A stretch of DNA of 64,000 nucleotides from Brumimicrobium salinarum (GCF_002844555.1 NZ_PJNI01000001.1:434001-498000), one strand, 5' to 3'; positions 8,784 to 17,138 are shown, counted from the first letter of the stretch. Numbers and translations are program-made. The notes: generated by a model not told the origin, from the sequence alone.

Positions 8784-9137
8784 ATGGCAACAATAAATTT
8801 AACAGCAGAACAATTTAAATCGGATGTGTTTGATTATACAACTGAAAAAGAATGGAAATACAAAGATGATGTCCCGGCAATCATTGACTTTTATGCGGAC
8901 TGGTGTGGCCCATGTAAAATGGTGGTGCCAATTTTAGAAGAACTTTCTGAAGAATACAAAGGAAAAGTAAAAATCTATAAAGTAGATACAGAAGTGGAAC
9001 AAGAATTATCAGCAGTCTTTGGCATAAGAAGCATTCCAAGTATGCTTTTCATTCCTGTAGGAAAGGAACCTATGATGCAAGCAGGTGCGCTTCCAAAAAA
9101 CTCATTGAAAGAGATTATTGAGAAAGAGCTTGTTTAA
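8784..9137 (+). CDS. trxA: thioredoxin
   Basis: A 117-residue cytoplasmic thioredoxin. The Met at 8784 was chosen because an upstream in-frame ATG (8727) adds 19 residues with no family similarity and lies close to the preceding terminator. The active site 'WCGPCK' puts the redox Cys at residues 41 and 44, with 'AIIDFYADW' before and the cis-Pro loop 'IRSIPSMLFI' after. It reduces disulfides in enzymes such as peroxiredoxins and methionine sulfoxide reductases. The family call is certain; whether it is the main TrxA or a paralog is not. Confidence 0.93.
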   Translation: MATINLTAEQFKSDVFDYTTEKEWKYKDDVPAIIDFYADWCGPCKMVVPILEELSEEYKGKVKIYKVDTEVEQELSAVFGIRSIPSMLFIPVGKEPMMQAGALPKNSLKEIIEKELV

Positions 9138-9277
9138 TTATGAATGATGAATGTTTAATGATGAGCGATGAATTATGAGTTATGAATAGTGGTGCAATTC
9201 AACGTTCATAATGATGGTGCAATTCAACATTCATCTTTCATAACTCATCATTACCCTACAACTCATCATTACCCTAC
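9138..9277. repeat. short tandem and inverted repeats between thioredoxin and mfd
   Basis: The sequence is TGATGA/TCATCA-rich. TGGTGCAATTCAAC occurs at 9190-9203 and 9215-9228. An 18-bp unit, AACTCATCATTACCCTAC, is tandemly duplicated at 9242-9259 and 9260-9277. ATGAGTTATGAA (9175-9186) and TTCATAACTCAT (9237-9248) are exact inverted repeats enclosing the first pair, so the region can fold as a long stem-loop. The second 18-bp unit includes the mfd stop codon (9274-9276). Confidence 0.8.
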
Positions 9278-12200
9278 CGCATCACATTACTCACCTTCTC
9301 CAACGCATCATCTACGCTCTTTACATCCGAAAAAATCAATCTCAACTTCTCATTTTTCTGATTCATTTTTACGCCTTTTGGATTCGTTTGAACGAAGTTT
9401 AATACTTGCGTGAAAATTGGACTTTGGTAATAAAGATGTTCTGGATTTTCATGGAAATATCCAATCATTTTTTCGGATTTGATGATTAAACGCGTGAAAC
9501 CAACTTCTTGTGCTTTTCGTCTTAAACGAATGGACTGAAATAAATCTTCAACTGCTTTTGGAATAGGTCCAAAACGGTCTTTTAATTGTGCTTCGAAGGC
9601 TTTCAATTCCTCCTCAGTTTGCAAGCTATCTAATTCTTGATATAAAGAAAGTCGCTCCGAAACATTGTTCACATAATCGTCTGGAATTCGGATTTCTAAA
9701 TCGGTTTCTAAGACACATTCTTGAATGAACTGCTGATAATCATCAGTGTTTCTATTTTCAAATAATTCTTTAAATTCAGATTGACGCAATTCGTCGATGG
9801 CTTCGTTTAATATTTTTTGATACATGTCGAAACCAATGTCGGCAATGAAACCTGATTGTTCTCCACCCAATAAATTACCCGCACCACGAATGTCTAAATC
9901 TTTCATGGCAATGCTAAACCCTGCTCCTAAATCAGAGAATTGAACCAAGGCATTTAATCGTTTTTGTGCCTCTGAGGTTAACATGTTATAGCGCGGCGCA
10001 ATTAAATAACAGAATCCCTTTTTGGTGGATCTTCCCACTCGACCACGCAACTGGTGCAAGTCACTTAATCCAAAGTTATTGGCATTGTTGATGATCATCG
10101 TATTGGCATTCGAGATATCAATTCCCGACTCGATAATGGTTGTCGCCAATAAAACATCGTATTCATGATTGATAAAGCCCATCATGATTTTCTCCAATTC
10201 TTTTCCATCCATTTGACCGTGACCAATGGCAACGCGAACGCCAGGACACAAACGCTGAATCATGCCTGAAACTTCTTTAATGTTTTCCAAGCGATTGTGA
10301 ACGAAATAAACTTGTCCACCTCGACTCACTTCATAAGAAATGGCGTCTCTGATAATTTCTTCGTCAAATTCAATAACTTCTGTCAAAACAGGCTGACGAT
10401 TGGGCGGTGGCGTATTGATAATGCTTAAATCTCTCGCGCCCATCAAAGAAAATTGCAAAGTTCTCGGAATTGGTGTTGCGGTCAATGTCAAAGTATCTAC
10501 CGTTGCCTTAAGCGTTTTTAGTTTATCTTTTACCGAAACGCCAAATTTCTGCTCTTCATCAATAATAATAAGACCTAAATCTTTGAATTTTACCTTTTTT
10601 CCAACGATTTTGTGCGTTCCAATGAGAATGTCAATTTTTCCTTCTTCTAAATCTTTTAATGTTTCATTGGTTTGTTTGGTTGTCTTAAAACGATTTACAT
10701 AATCAACTCTAACAGGAAAATCTTTCAATCTTTCTTTAAAACTACGGTAATGTTGTAAAGAAAGAATGGTCGTAGGAACTAAAATAGCCACTTGCTTTCC
10801 ATCGGTAGCAGCTTTAAAAGCAGCGCGCACCGCAATTTCTGTTTTCCCAAAACCAACATCTCCACAAATTAAGCGATCCATGGGCGTATCTTTCTCCATG
10901 TCTTCTTTCACTGCTTCGGTAGCCTTTAATTGATCCGGTGTATCTTCGTAAATAAAAGACGCTTCGAGTTCGTTTTGCAAATAAGTGTCGGGTGCATAAG
11001 CAAAACCGGGCTGACTTTTTCTTTTGGCGTACAATTGAATTAAATCGAAGGCAATTTCCTTGATTTTCTTCTTGGTCTTGTTTTTTAATTTCGCCCAAGT
11101 TTGTGTACCCAATTTGTTCATCGTAGGCGCTGTTCCGTCCTTTCCTGTGAATTTCGAAATGCGGTGCAAAGAGTGAATGGAAACGTAAAGCACATCGTTG
11201 TCTTTATACACCAAACGAATCGTTTCTTGCGGTTTTCCGTTGACATCAACTGTTTCTAATCCGCTAAAACGACCCACTCCATGATCGATATGCGTAACAT
11301 AATCGCCTTTTTGTAAATCGTGCAATTCTTTTAAAGTCAGTGCTTGCTTGGCTTGTCGGAATCCTTCTTTTAATCTGAATCTGTTGTAACGTTCGAAAAT
11401 TTGATGATCGGTATAACAAACCAATTTCAATTCCTCATTGATAAACCCTTCGTGAATGGAACTATGAATCGGTGTGAATTCGGCATCAGCTTGAATATCT
11501 TTAAAAATGTCTATTAATCGTTCGATTTGTTTGGGTTGATTAGAGAAAATCAGATTGGTAAAACCTAAGTTTTTGCGTTGTTTTAAATCCTCGGTTAACA
11601 AATCGAAATTCTTATTGAACGCCGGTTGTGGTTTATCCGAGAATTCAATTTTATCTGCATTTTTATTGGTGTAATCTGGACCCCATTCAATTTGCGAAAA
11701 AAGTGGCGCTTCTTTCTCCCATTCTGTTGCATGAAAATACAATTCTGAAGGTTTTGAATGCGTTACGCCAGTATCCGGCAATTCATTAAAAATATTCGCT
11801 GCTTTTTTATATTCGTTTTCCAGCTGACCTTTAATTTCTTTGTATGAACTGATCCAAATTGTAGTTTCATTCCCCACAAAAGAAAGGAAACTTCCGTTTT
11901 CTGCTTGGTCGAGCGACAACTGAATATTAGGAACGATATGAAAAAATGCATGTTCTTTAATTGAAAGCTGGGAAACAGGATCAAAAGTACGAATGGTTTC
12001 CAACTCATCTCCAAAAAACTCCAAACGAAAAGGCTGATCATTGGAATACGAGAAAATATCTACAATTCCACCACGAATAGAGAATTGACCCGGTTCGTAA
12101 ACGAAATCAACAATATTGAACTCATGTTCTAGCAAAAATTCGTTGAGGAATTCCAATTCATATTCCTCACCTTTCTCCACTTTAAAGGTATTGGTAGAAA

Positions 12201-12612
12201 GTTTTTGTTTGGTAGGCACACGTTCAAACAATGCTTTTGGATAGGTCACAATCCAAGAGTTGGGCGATTTTGTAATTTTGTCTAAAGCTTCCGCTCGACC
12301 AACTACATTGGCATTATCAACCTCCTCCAATTTATAAGGCACTCGGTAAGAAGCAGGATAAAAAACCACTCTATCATCATCAGGATAAAGGTTCTGCAAA
12401 TCGTTTAAAAAATAAGCCGCCTTTTCTTTGTCTTCCAAGATAAACAAATGGTGTCCCGGCACTTGTTCGGCAGTAGCACTCGCATGAAAAGCCTTACTGG
12501 CTCCAATTACATTTTTCCACTGCAATTGCTTAGGCCTATTCTCCAGTTGCTGAATGGTTTTCTGTACCCCTTCCGATTTTTTAAATTTTGCCTTTATTGT
12601 TTTAATATCCAT
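9274..12612 (-). CDS. mfd: transcription-repair coupling factor Mfd
   Basis: 1112 residues, the usual Mfd length. Domains in order: UvrB-homology module (about 1-350; 'PGQFSIRGGIVDIFSY'), RNA polymerase-interaction domain beginning 'GDYVTHIDHGVGRFSGLE' (about 440-510), superfamily 2 translocase (Walker A 'GDVGFGKTE', Walker B 'IIIDEEQKFG', 'TATPIPRTL', 'IESGIDISNANT', 'QLRGRVGRS') and a C-terminal domain from about 930. Mfd pushes RNA polymerase off DNA lesions and recruits UvrA. It is convergent with thioredoxin. A CAAAGTTA element (12633-12640; TAACTTTG on the coding strand) is a plausible -7 box. Confidence 0.97.
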   Translation of the reverse strand: MDIKTIKAKFKKSEGVQKTIQQLENRPKQLQWKNVIGASKAFHASATAEQVPGHHLFILEDKEKAAYFLNDLQNLYPDDDRVVFYPASYRVPYKLEEVDNANVVGRAEALDKITKSPNSWIVTYPKALFERVPTKQKLSTNTFKVEKGEEYELEFLNEFLLEHEFNIVDFVYEPGQFSIRGGIVDIFSYSNDQPFRLEFFGDELETIRTFDPVSQLSIKEHAFFHIVPNIQLSLDQAENGSFLSFVGNETTIWISSYKEIKGQLENEYKKAANIFNELPDTGVTHSKPSELYFHATEWEKEAPLFSQIEWGPDYTNKNADKIEFSDKPQPAFNKNFDLLTEDLKQRKNLGFTNLIFSNQPKQIERLIDIFKDIQADAEFTPIHSSIHEGFINEELKLVCYTDHQIFERYNRFRLKEGFRQAKQALTLKELHDLQKGDYVTHIDHGVGRFSGLETVDVNGKPQETIRLVYKDNDVLYVSIHSLHRISKFTGKDGTAPTMNKLGTQTWAKLKNKTKKKIKEIAFDLIQLYAKRKSQPGFAYAPDTYLQNELEASFIYEDTPDQLKATEAVKEDMEKDTPMDRLICGDVGFGKTEIAVRAAFKAATDGKQVAILVPTTILSLQHYRSFKERLKDFPVRVDYVNRFKTTKQTNETLKDLEEGKIDILIGTHKIVGKKVKFKDLGLIIIDEEQKFGVSVKDKLKTLKATVDTLTLTATPIPRTLQFSLMGARDLSIINTPPPNRQPVLTEVIEFDEEIIRDAISYEVSRGGQVYFVHNRLENIKEVSGMIQRLCPGVRVAIGHGQMDGKELEKIMMGFINHEYDVLLATTIIESGIDISNANTMIINNANNFGLSDLHQLRGRVGRSTKKGFCYLIAPRYNMLTSEAQKRLNALVQFSDLGAGFSIAMKDLDIRGAGNLLGGEQSGFIADIGFDMYQKILNEAIDELRQSEFKELFENRNTDDYQQFIQECVLETDLEIRIPDDYVNNVSERLSLYQELDSLQTEEELKAFEAQLKDRFGPIPKAVEDLFQSIRLRRKAQEVGFTRLIIKSEKMIGYFHENPEHLYYQSPIFTQVLNFVQTNPKGVKMNQKNEKLRLIFSDVKSVDDALEKVSNVMR

Positions 12613-12797
12613 GCCTTATTCAATTGGGTTTGCAAAGTTAAACTAACTATTGCGTTATTCATAACATTGGGAGTTTGGGATTGTTTTTTTTGTAATTGGA
12701 AGTTTCAAAAGGAATAGAATCGTTGAAAAGTTAGGTATTCAAAAATATACGTCATTTGATTTGTGCACAATGATATCTTGATAGTAAAAATCATTAA

Positions 12798-13027
12798 CCC
12801 GGATTATTCATGCATTTAATTTTAAATCTATTCTAGGCACAAGACCTAAAGTAATATATGTATATTTCGCGGGGCTTGTAACGACGAATAGATCAAAATT
12901 AAATCAAAATCTTACAAATACACAAATACCCAAAAATGGGTTTCTCAAATTTTACAGGAAATACAGTTAAAATACTGACTTACGGATGTTAATATTCTTA
13001 AACTTTAAGATTGGTGAATAATTCGGG
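12798..13027. mobile_element. 230-bp MITE-like repeat, copy 1
   Basis: The element has imperfect terminal inverted repeats: CCCGGATTATTCA on the left and TGAATAATTCGGG on the right, one mismatch in 13. It is flanked by TTAA at 12794-12797 and 13028-13031, a possible target duplication. A second 230-bp copy lies at 63098-63327; by eye they differ at three positions. It has no usable reading frame, so it would be non-autonomous. The remainder of 12613-13161 is AT-rich spacer. It sits about 135 bp upstream of the beta-helix lipoprotein gene. Confidence 0.88.
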
Positions 13028-13161
13028 TTAAGCCTTTACTGTTTCTTGAGGCATATAGTTTTAGTCATATCATTCTTTGATCAAAATGAATGTTCTTATT
13101 ATATATAATATATTTTCTATAGAGTTTTTCATTAATTTTAATCTCACAAAAGCTTTAAACA

Positions 13162-14223
13162 ATGAACAGATATATCCTTTATACACTGCTTTTTTTAGGT
13201 TTAATGTCTTTTTCTTCTTGCAAAAAGAAAAAGGTAATTAAAGATCTTCCTTCAGGCGTGATAGAGAATATGACGTTTAAAGAAACAGTGCTAATTGATG
13301 GTCATGGATATGATGGAACGATTATTAGAAATTGTGTTTTTGAAGATATTTCTGGAGATGGATTGCAAATTAGAGATGTAAATAATCTCATTATCGAAGA
13401 TTGTATTTTTAGAAATATTGAAGAAGATGCTATTCGTTTTAGAAACAGTGGCTCTTCCGATGGTGTACAAATTCTCAATAATCAAATCTATAACATTAAG
13501 GAGAATGGAATCCTAGCACCCGAGGGCCATGTGAATACTGTAATTAAAAACAATATTATTCACAATGTAGCCACAAGCAACATTTCAAGTCAATTTGGAT
13601 CGCCACATCATGGTATTTACTTTCAAGGATTTAACGTCAAGATAGAACAAAACACCATTTACGATGTCATCAATGACAATGGCAATGGCATAAGCATTCG
13701 AACGTATGGAACTATTGTGAGAAACAAACTCTATCGTGCAAAAGATCACGGAATAAGTTACTTTTCAGATCATCCTGGAGATGCAAAACAATTACTCATC
13801 GAAAATAATGTGATTTTTGATAATGGAAAAAGAGGAATTCATTTGGCGAGTAATGGAGAAACAGCTAATCATATCGGAAGTGCTCTTGTTCGTTTTAACA
13901 CCATTGTGTCGAATACAGAATCTACAATCGGAATAAACGATGATTTGAGTAATGTTACTGTTGATTTGTTGGCCAATATTTTAATTCGTACAGATGGAGG
14001 GTCAACTTATATTTATGCTAATGTTCCGTTTAATCAAGAGAAAAACATCACCAGTAATGGTAATCTTGGTTTTGTTGATTTTTCGAACAGAAATCTGCGT
14101 TTAACGAATGCTTCTTCGGCGATCAATTATGCCGTTGGATTAACGGATTTCCCAAGTATAGATTTTGATGGTAATACTAGGACGATAGGTTCGCTTGATG
14201 CCGGAGCTTTTGAAAATCAATAA
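13162..14223 (+). CDS. lipoprotein with right-handed parallel beta-helix repeats
   Basis: 353 residues. The lipoprotein signal 'MNRYILYTLLFLGLMSFSSC' puts the lipidated Cys at residue 20, followed by basic KKKK. Residues about 35-330 carry Asn/Ile/Gly-rich coils of about 22-24 residues ('IIRNCVFEDISGDGLQIRD', 'LIIEDCIFRNIEEDAIRF', 'NTIYDVINDNGNGISIR'), the PbH1 pattern of pectate-lyase-like beta-helices. Such proteins often bind or cleave polysaccharide; I see no catalytic signature to decide. The tail 'DFDGNTRTIGSLDAGAFE' is a common end for this protein type. The MITE-like copy lies upstream; the MbnP-like gene follows after 129 bp. Confidence 0.85.
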   Translation: MNRYILYTLLFLGLMSFSSCKKKKVIKDLPSGVIENMTFKETVLIDGHGYDGTIIRNCVFEDISGDGLQIRDVNNLIIEDCIFRNIEEDAIRFRNSGSSDGVQILNNQIYNIKENGILAPEGHVNTVIKNNIIHNVATSNISSQFGSPHHGIYFQGFNVKIEQNTIYDVINDNGNGISIRTYGTIVRNKLYRAKDHGISYFSDHPGDAKQLLIENNVIFDNGKRGIHLASNGETANHIGSALVRFNTIVSNTESTIGINDDLSNVTVDLLANILIRTDGGSTYIYANVPFNQEKNITSNGNLGFVDFSNRNLRLTNASSAINYAVGLTDFPSIDFDGNTRTIGSLDAGAFENQ

Positions 14224-14352
14224 TTGGTTTGTATTCGTAAGTTGATTTTCATTTTTAGAATGTGTTAAAACGAAGAAAAGGCAAACATGATTGAAATCAT
14301 TTTTTAATCCCTCTCTCCGCTGTATATTTGAATACAATCAAACACAAGTACT

Positions 14353-15117
14353 ATGAAAGCAATTCTAAAAAAAACCGGAATGTTTATATTGTCATTTCTT
14401 TTGATATCTGTAATTCTGTTTTCATGTAAGAAGGACAATTCAGAGCCTGCCTCCGATCCATCACCAATAACGGTTGATTCGTATTTAAGATTTCATCACA
14501 AAGTAGATAATCAAGCGGTAGTTTTCGATACAGTTATGTACATAAACGAGTTTGGAAATACCTTCAGTATAGAAACCATTCGTTATTTTATTTCTAATGT
14601 CGTTTTTGTTCGGTCAAACGGAGATGAGGTGCATATTGCTGACGCCATCTATGTTGATGCGCGAGAAGAAGGATTCAAGGATAAGAAAATTACCAGCCCA
14701 ATATCAAATGGGGATTATACAGAACTGCGTTTTACATTTGGTTTAGATTCTACAATGAACCAAACAGGAACTTTTAGTAATTTTCCTGAGGCAGCGATGG
14801 AATGGCCTATGATGATGGGCGGTGGATATCATTATATGAAGTTAGAAGGCCGATACGAAGAATCTGGAAGTTATAATCATTTTAATTTCCATACGGGACC
14901 CTTGAATAATAACAAAAATTACTTTCAGGTCGAACTACCTTTGAGTTTCAATGTATCCAATGGTTCTTTTGATATTTCTCTTGGAATGGAAATTCAGAAT
15001 TGGTTTAAAAACCCAAATACTTTTGATTTAACAACAATTTCAAATGGAATGATGGGAGATCAAAATAAACAGGAGCTGGTCAAAAACAATGGCTTTGACG
15101 TGTTTTTCATTGAATAA
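14353..15117 (+). CDS. MbnP-family copper-binding lipoprotein
   Basis: 254 residues with a lipoprotein signal (Cys at about residue 25, 'ILFSCKKD'). The fold signature of the MbnP family is present: 'LRFHHKVDNQAVVFDTVMY' near the N-terminus, 'YFISNVVFV', Trp151 in 'EWPMMMGGGYHYMKLEG' and 'FNFHTGPLNNN'. In characterised MbnP a Trp is oxidised to kynurenine by the di-haem partner MbnH and helps bind copper. Here the MbnH-like gene starts 11 bp downstream, so the pair is intact. There are no methanobactin genes around, as usual for the many non-methanotroph pairs. Function in copper handling is inferred from the family. Confidence 0.85.
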   Translation: MKAILKKTGMFILSFLLISVILFSCKKDNSEPASDPSPITVDSYLRFHHKVDNQAVVFDTVMYINEFGNTFSIETIRYFISNVVFVRSNGDEVHIADAIYVDAREEGFKDKKITSPISNGDYTELRFTFGLDSTMNQTGTFSNFPEAAMEWPMMMGGGYHYMKLEGRYEESGSYNHFNFHTGPLNNNKNYFQVELPLSFNVSNGSFDISLGMEIQNWFKNPNTFDLTTISNGMMGDQNKQELVKNNGFDVFFIE

Positions 15118-15128
15118 ACTGTAATTTC

Positions 15129-16133
15129 ATGAAACAAATACTTAACATATTCGCTTTTATTTTAATTGGTTTTTTCTTCTTTTTAAGTTGTAAAAAGGAT
15201 GAGGTGGAAACCTATGAAACCTATCAACCTACACCTGTAAATATTGATTATCCTTCTAATTTTCCTGACATGGTGATTCCAGATGATAATCAGCCTACAG
15301 AAGAAGCTATCGCTTTGGGAAGGGCTTTGTATTATGATAAAATTCTATCTAAAAATCAGGATAAGTCATGTGCATCATGTCATGATCAAACCAAAGCGTT
15401 CACTACTTTTGAGTCCAATAGCTTAGCGCATATTAATTTAGCATGGAATTATCAGTATTTATGGAATGGCGGAGTACAAGGTTCACTTGAAGATGTGATG
15501 ATGTTTGAAGTCGAGGATTTTTTTGAAACCAATATTCAAGTTGTAAACAACAATGCTACCTATAAAACATTATTTAAACAAGCTTATGGTGTTACGGAAA
15601 TTACAGCAAAGGAAATTGCGTATGCGTTGGCTCAGTTTTTTAGAACGTTGAACTCAACGGACGCTAAGTTTGATCGTTTTATGCGTGGAGAAGTGAACCT
15701 TACTCCTGAAGAATGGGATGGTTACGACATCTTTTTTACTGAAAGAGGAGATTGCTTTCACTGTCACGGAACGGTTTTATTCCACGATAATATTTTTGGA
15801 AATAATGGCTTGGATTTGGATCCAGACGCTGGCTTATATGCCATAACAGGGGATATGAATGATTTCGGAAAGTTTAAAACACCTACATTGCGTAATATTG
15901 AACTTACTGCTCCTTATATGCATGATGGACGATTCGAAACATTAGAAGAAGTCATACAGTTTTATAGTCTTGGAGTGGTGCATGAATCCCCAAATTTATC
16001 TCCTTTAATGAAATACTCTGCTTACGGAGGTATACAACTTTCGCAACAAGAAACCAATCACCTCATAGCTTTCTTAAAAACACTAACAGACCAAAGTTTT
16101 GTTACAAATCCTGCACTTTCAAATCCAAATTAG
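15129..16133 (+). CDS. di-haem cytochrome c peroxidase / MbnH-like lipoprotein
   Basis: 334 residues with a lipoprotein signal (Cys21, 'FFLSCKKD') and two c-type haem sites: C81-A-S-C84-H85 and C209-F-H-C212-H213. 'ALGRALYYDKILS', 'QTKAFT' and 'KTPTLRNIELTAPYMHDGRF' are typical of the bacterial di-haem peroxidase / MauG / MbnH superfamily. Because the gene follows an MbnP-like gene by 11 bp, the likely job is oxidative modification of that partner rather than plain H2O2 removal. The protein is envelope-anchored, and haem attachment needs the cytochrome c maturation system. A generic peroxidase is the alternative. Confidence 0.9.
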   Translation: MKQILNIFAFILIGFFFFLSCKKDEVETYETYQPTPVNIDYPSNFPDMVIPDDNQPTEEAIALGRALYYDKILSKNQDKSCASCHDQTKAFTTFESNSLAHINLAWNYQYLWNGGVQGSLEDVMMFEVEDFFETNIQVVNNNATYKTLFKQAYGVTEITAKEIAYALAQFFRTLNSTDAKFDRFMRGEVNLTPEEWDGYDIFFTERGDCFHCHGTVLFHDNIFGNNGLDLDPDAGLYAITGDMNDFGKFKTPTLRNIELTAPYMHDGRFETLEEVIQFYSLGVVHESPNLSPLMKYSAYGGIQLSQQETNHLIAFLKTLTDQSFVTNPALSNPN

Positions 16134-16149
16134 TGCATTTTTTTGCTTT

Positions 16150-16193
16150 ATGATATACATCATATTTTGATCGAAAAAGACCTATTACATTTG
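16150..16193 (+). promoter_or_regulatory. promoter with an FNR/CRP-like operator
   Basis: ATGAT-ATAC-ATCAT (16150-16163) is a perfect 5+4+5 palindrome close to the FNR-type consensus TTGAT-N4-ATCAA. It is followed by TTTG (16166-16169) and TACATTTG (16186-16193), which fits the TAnnTTTG -7 box. With a transcription start around 16199, the palindrome centre falls near -42, the class II activator position of FNR/CRP proteins. The 16-nt spacing of the core elements is shorter than the usual 19 or so, consistent with an activator-dependent promoter. No regulator gene is in the window. Confidence 0.5.
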
Positions 16194-16198
16194 TACCA

Positions 16199-16301
16199 GA
16201 CAACAAAGCAATTGAGCTGCTAAGTTGATTAAAAATTGAAACGATTCCCAGATCTACATTTTCTCATCTCTCTAAGTGTCCTTGGGAATTGTTTCTTTTT
16301 T
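16199..16301 (+). ncRNA. candidate small RNA of about 100 nt ending at an intrinsic terminator
   Basis: Downstream of the FNR-like promoter, GAAACGATTCCCA (16238-16250) pairs with TGGGAATTGTTTC (16283-16295), 12 Watson-Crick pairs plus one G-U, followed at once by six T (16296-16301). This is an intrinsic terminator with a 32-nt loop. The predicted transcript (about 16199-16301) has no AUG-started frame with a good ribosome-binding site. A TTG-initiated 67-codon frame (16236-16439) would run through the terminator and is unlikely. The other reading is a terminator-controlled leader of the gene at 16420. The 5' end is inferred from the promoter only. Confidence 0.45.
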
Positions 16302-16419
16302 GCTTTTAAAACACGCACGTTTTTTCTCAAACCATATTTGCTGATGGAAGTCATTTTTATTCACCTTGCTATCGCTTATTTTTGTTGTATATTTTTTAGA
16401 ATAGAAAAACCAAAAGCAC

Positions 16420-16791
16420 ATGAATATTGCAGAAATTGAATTGGAAACTAAGGATTATGAAGCTTTTCAATTAATAGAAATCACTTCTTTTGAGGCCTTC
16501 TTAAATGCACATGCCGACATCAAAGCAATAGCTTCTTCGGTTTTGATGTTAAGCAGTAAAAAACAGAGTCAGCTGAATGCAAATCCAATTCATGAAGCGA
16601 TTCCATTGATGCAATCTATTTTGGATCAAATTGAAGATCAGCATTGTTTAGTTTTTGAAAAAGAAGACAATATCTACCAAGAACTTAAGTTTTTGAACCG
16701 ATCTAAATTAGTGCATATTGAACTTAATGATATCAAAGAAAATCGAGTTTATATTCTGATGTCAGATTTTCAACGTTTGCTGGCGGTATAA
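16420..16791 (+). CDS. uncharacterised small protein, 123 aa
   Basis: I do not recognise this protein. It is acidic, with no signal peptide, membrane helix or Cys pair (a single Cys in 'EDQHCLVFEKED'). Predicted content is mixed alpha/beta: a helical middle ('FEAFLNAHADIKAIASSVLML', then a Ser/Lys/Gln-rich turn and 'EAIPLMQSILDQIED') and a beta-rich end ('KLVHIELNDIKENRVYILM'). The ATG at 16420 follows TATTTTTG (16377-16384), a possible -7 box. It is isolated between two candidate structured RNAs; if read-through from the FNR-like promoter occurs, it would share that control. Confidence 0.65.
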   Translation: MNIAEIELETKDYEAFQLIEITSFEAFLNAHADIKAIASSVLMLSSKKQSQLNANPIHEAIPLMQSILDQIEDQHCLVFEKEDNIYQELKFLNRSKLVHIELNDIKENRVYILMSDFQRLLAV

Positions 16792-16930
16792 ATCTAATCG
16801 CATCAAATAAGATATTTTTATCTTTTTATTTTAAGACACTATCGATTGTTAATCATCTAGTTATAACAAACCCTTGTCGTTGTCTTGACTGAAAGTGATT
16901 TCTGTCATTTTTTATCATTTTCTATATCTA

Positions 16931-17089
16931 TACCTTTGGAATCAAACTATCTCAACCTAAAATTAGGATTTGATAGCGTTGATTAAAAATTGATTACTAA
17001 ATAAAGAGGGAATCCTCATTTTAGAAATGAAATTGTTCCAAATGATGTCTTAAAATACAGAAGAGTAGCTTTTTGCTATTCTATTTTTT
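16931..17089 (+). ncRNA. candidate structured leader or small RNA upstream of nadA
   Basis: TACCTTTG (16931-16938) fits the -7 box. The predicted RNA begins near 16945 with AATCAA...TTGATT outer pairing and an inner CCTAA-AA-TTAGG hairpin, then GAGG-GAAT-CCTC, and ends with AGAGTAGC-TTTTT-GCTATTCT (17062-17082) followed by A and T6 (17084-17089): an intrinsic terminator 50 nt before the nadA start. Upstream of the promoter there is an interrupted palindrome, TGACtGAAA-gtga-TTTCtGTCA (16886-16907). This is either an attenuated leader for nadAB or a free RNA of about 145 nt. It matches no riboswitch class that I recognise. Confidence 0.4.
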
Positions 17090-17138
17090 GGCAATAAAAA
17101 GGTAGACATTTGGTTACAAAAAAGACAAATGAATAGAG

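Noticed and set aside
12794-13031. Assigning the 230-bp repeat to the IS1380 family from its TTAA flanks
   Set aside because: The second copy is flanked by TGTAA, not TTAA, and no transposase is present, so the family cannot be named.
16236-16439. TTG-started open frame of 67 codons
   Set aside because: It runs through a strong terminator hairpin, has no ribosome-binding site and its C-terminus overlaps the better gene at 16420.
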